Positions 7,157 through 8,294 of a stretch of DNA of 8,294 nucleotides are shown in pieces. A program made the translations under genes and the position numbers. The notes under the pieces were generated by a model that was not told the DNA's origin, made no database searches, and was given only the letters and a program-made list of their open reading frames with translations. Source of the stretch: Phycisphaerales bacterium UBA2266 (GTDB lineage Bacteria; Planctomycetota; Phycisphaerae; Sedimentisphaerales; Anaerobacaceae); the NCBI GenBank assembly GCA_002347125.1, contig DDXG01000183.1, positions 1 to 8,294 on the forward strand, given 5' to 3'. Within the stretch, counting starts at the first letter, position 1; every line of letters starts with the position of its first letter.

Positions 7157-8068
7157 ATGAGACAGAAACTGTCAGGGTTGATTCCGGCGGTTTTTACGCC
7201 CATGCGCGAGGATACGACACTGGACCTGGCGAAGGTCCCGGCCGTCGTCGAGCATTTGCTTCGGACGGGGGTCTGCGGGATGTACGTCTGCGGCAGCACG
7301 GGCGAAGGCCCGTCGCTGTCGAGCGATGAGCGCCGCGCGGTCGCGCAGGCCTACGTCGAGGCCGCCGCCGGCCGCCTGCCCGCCATCGTGCAGGTCGGAC
7401 ACGACAGCGTCGCCGAGGCCTGCGACCTGGCGGCTCACGCGAAACATATCGGCGCCCAGGCCGTCTCGGCGATGCCTCCGAGGTATTATGGATTCTCCGG
7501 CGTGGACAGCCTGATTGACTGCCTGGCCCGGATTGCCTCGGCGGCGGACCTGCCGTTCTACTACTACCACATCCCGATATTGTCCGGGGTATCGCTGGAC
7601 GTGATCGATTTCCTGCGGCGAGCCGCCGATCGGATACCCAACTTTGCCGGCCTTAAGTACACCGCCTGCGGACTCGATGAATACCAGGGCTGCCTGGAAC
7701 AGGCCGAGGGGCGATTCGACGTCCTGTTCGGCCACGATGAGATGCTGATTGCGGCCCTGGCGGCCGGCGGGGTCGGGGCCGTCGGCTCAACCTACAATTT
7801 CGCTGCGCCTCTCTATCTGCGCCTTTGGGAGGCCTTTGACCGAGGCGACCTTGTCGAAGCCCGACGCCAACAATCTCTTTCTCAGCGGATGATCCGGACC
7901 ATGTGCCGCTATCGAGGCCAACCGGCTTTCAAGGCCGCCATGCGCCTGATCGGCGTGGACTGCGGTCCGAATCGGCTACCCATGAAGACCCTGACCACCC
8001 ATGAATTGGATGAACTGGAATCGGAACTTCGCGGGATCGGCTTCTTTGACTGGGCGCTGTCAAGGTGA
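7157..8068 (+). CDS. nanA: N-acetylneuraminate lyase / DHDPS-family class I aldolase
   Basis: Cytoplasmic aldolase of 303 residues, the normal length for this TIM-barrel family. N-acetylneuraminate lyase reversibly cleaves sialic acid to pyruvate and N-acetylmannosamine through a Schiff base. Visible hallmarks are GLIPAVFTPM (7-16), the pyruvate-carboxylate loop GSTGE (46-50), the tyrosine motif YYYHIP with Y137, the Schiff-base lysine K167 in GLKYT, and GHDE (192-195) followed by GSTYNF (210-215). The last two correspond to the sugar-binding Gly-x-Asp-Glu and Ser of E. coli NanA, which favours a lyase for sialic acid or a similar keto acid over dihydrodipicolinate synthase. The start at 7157 is chosen because the family begins there; an in-frame GTG at 7124 would add 11 unlikely residues and lie inside the promoter. 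The gene diverges from the glycan operon. Exact substrate (Neu5Ac, KDN or another 2-keto-3-deoxy acid) is not decided by sequence. Confidence 0.87.
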   Translation: MRQKLSGLIPAVFTPMREDTTLDLAKVPAVVEHLLRTGVCGMYVCGSTGEGPSLSSDERRAVAQAYVEAAAGRLPAIVQVGHDSVAEACDLAAHAKHIGAQAVSAMPPRYYGFSGVDSLIDCLARIASAADLPFYYYHIPILSGVSLDVIDFLRRAADRIPNFAGLKYTACGLDEYQGCLEQAEGRFDVLFGHDEMLIAALAAGGVGAVGSTYNFAAPLYLRLWEAFDRGDLVEARRQQSLSQRMIRTMCRYRGQPAFKAAMRLIGVDCGPNRLPMKTLTTHELDELESELRGIGFFDWALSR

Positions 8069-8294
8069 TGCAAAGATCGGCCCCCGCGCCCTGAGGGCAT
8101 CGGCCCGGCATCCGTGGCGGCGAAGGCTGGTTCTCTGGCCGTTGCCGCTGTTCTGCGTGCTGGTTGTCGCTACCGCAGCCGGCGGTGATACTCCCCAACC
8201 GCTTGTGGGCAAATCGCTGCGGTGTGTCTCAGATGCACCCATCGCCGCCGACGTAAGCCGCCCGGTTCTTCTCTTGGCGGCCGGCGCCGGCGGG
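8068..8294 (+). CDS. Start of an exported protein, cut by the window end; 5' end out of frame by one base
   Basis: An open frame in register 8070 runs to the window end and encodes a clear signal peptide: an RHPWRRR basic region (8106-8126), the hydrophobic stretch LVLWPLPLFCVLVVATAA, then GGDTPQP. This frame has no ATG. The ATG at 8068, which overlaps the aldolase stop as TGATG and follows AAGG, reads only eight codons before TGA in another register. One extra C in the CCCCC run at 8082-8086 would join this ATG to the signal peptide (MQRSAPRALRAS...). So either the sequence has a homopolymer error, the gene is frameshifted, or it starts at a rare codon such as TTG (8046) or CTG (8091). The part seen after the signal (about 38 residues) is too short to name. 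It probably forms an operon with the aldolase. Confidence 0.5.

Noticed and set aside
7157..8068. dapA (dihydrodipicolinate synthase for lysine synthesis)
   Set aside because: The YYYHIP tyrosine motif, GHDE and GSTYNF follow the N-acetylneuraminate lyase pattern, and the neighbours are glycan genes rather than lysine genes.
1..8294. CRISPR array, insertion sequence or integrase
   Set aside because: No regularly spaced repeats, no terminal inverted repeats with a transposase, and no recombinase-like protein in any supported frame.

Overview
The window looks like GC-rich chromosomal DNA from a heterotrophic planctomycete, or a relative in the Planctomycetota-Verrucomicrobiota-Lentisphaerota group. 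The reasons are the gene families: a secreted multiheme protein of the HzsA-related type, a secreted right-handed beta-helix glycosidase-like protein of the GH141-like kind, and a DUF4838 protein. All are typical of the large glycan-degradation repertoires of that group. The assignment rests on family recognition by eye, not on a search.

Layout: the window opens with the 3' end of a tRNA on the + strand (1-33) and a short GC-rich spacer with a small heptamer repeat. Three genes on the minus strand follow and form an apparent operon read right to left. First is an HzsA-related beta-propeller/cytochrome c protein (7006-4475). Next, after 48 bp, comes a beta-helix protein with a helical-repeat N-terminus (4426-2033). 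Last, after 61 bp, comes a DUF4838 protein (1971-103). All three begin with export signals, and good Shine-Dalgarno sequences fix the starts of the second and third. A 150-bp divergent control region (7007-7156) separates the operon from a + strand gene for an N-acetylneuraminate lyase/DHDPS-family aldolase (7157-8068). That gene is followed by the start of another exported protein cut off by the window end (8068-8294). The natural ATG of this last gene overlaps the aldolase stop but is out of frame with its signal peptide by one base.

How it may work together (inference): the beta-helix protein and the DUF4838 protein would bind or cut an acidic or complex glycan outside the cytoplasm. The aldolase would split a released 2-keto-3-deoxy sugar acid, such as a sialic acid, in the cytoplasm. 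The HzsA-related protein, with a propeller and three c-type heme sites, is the puzzling partner: a redox-type protein inside a glycan locus. No transporter, regulator, sulfatase or sialidase is visible, so the substrate is open. No mobile element, CRISPR array or plasmid feature was seen.
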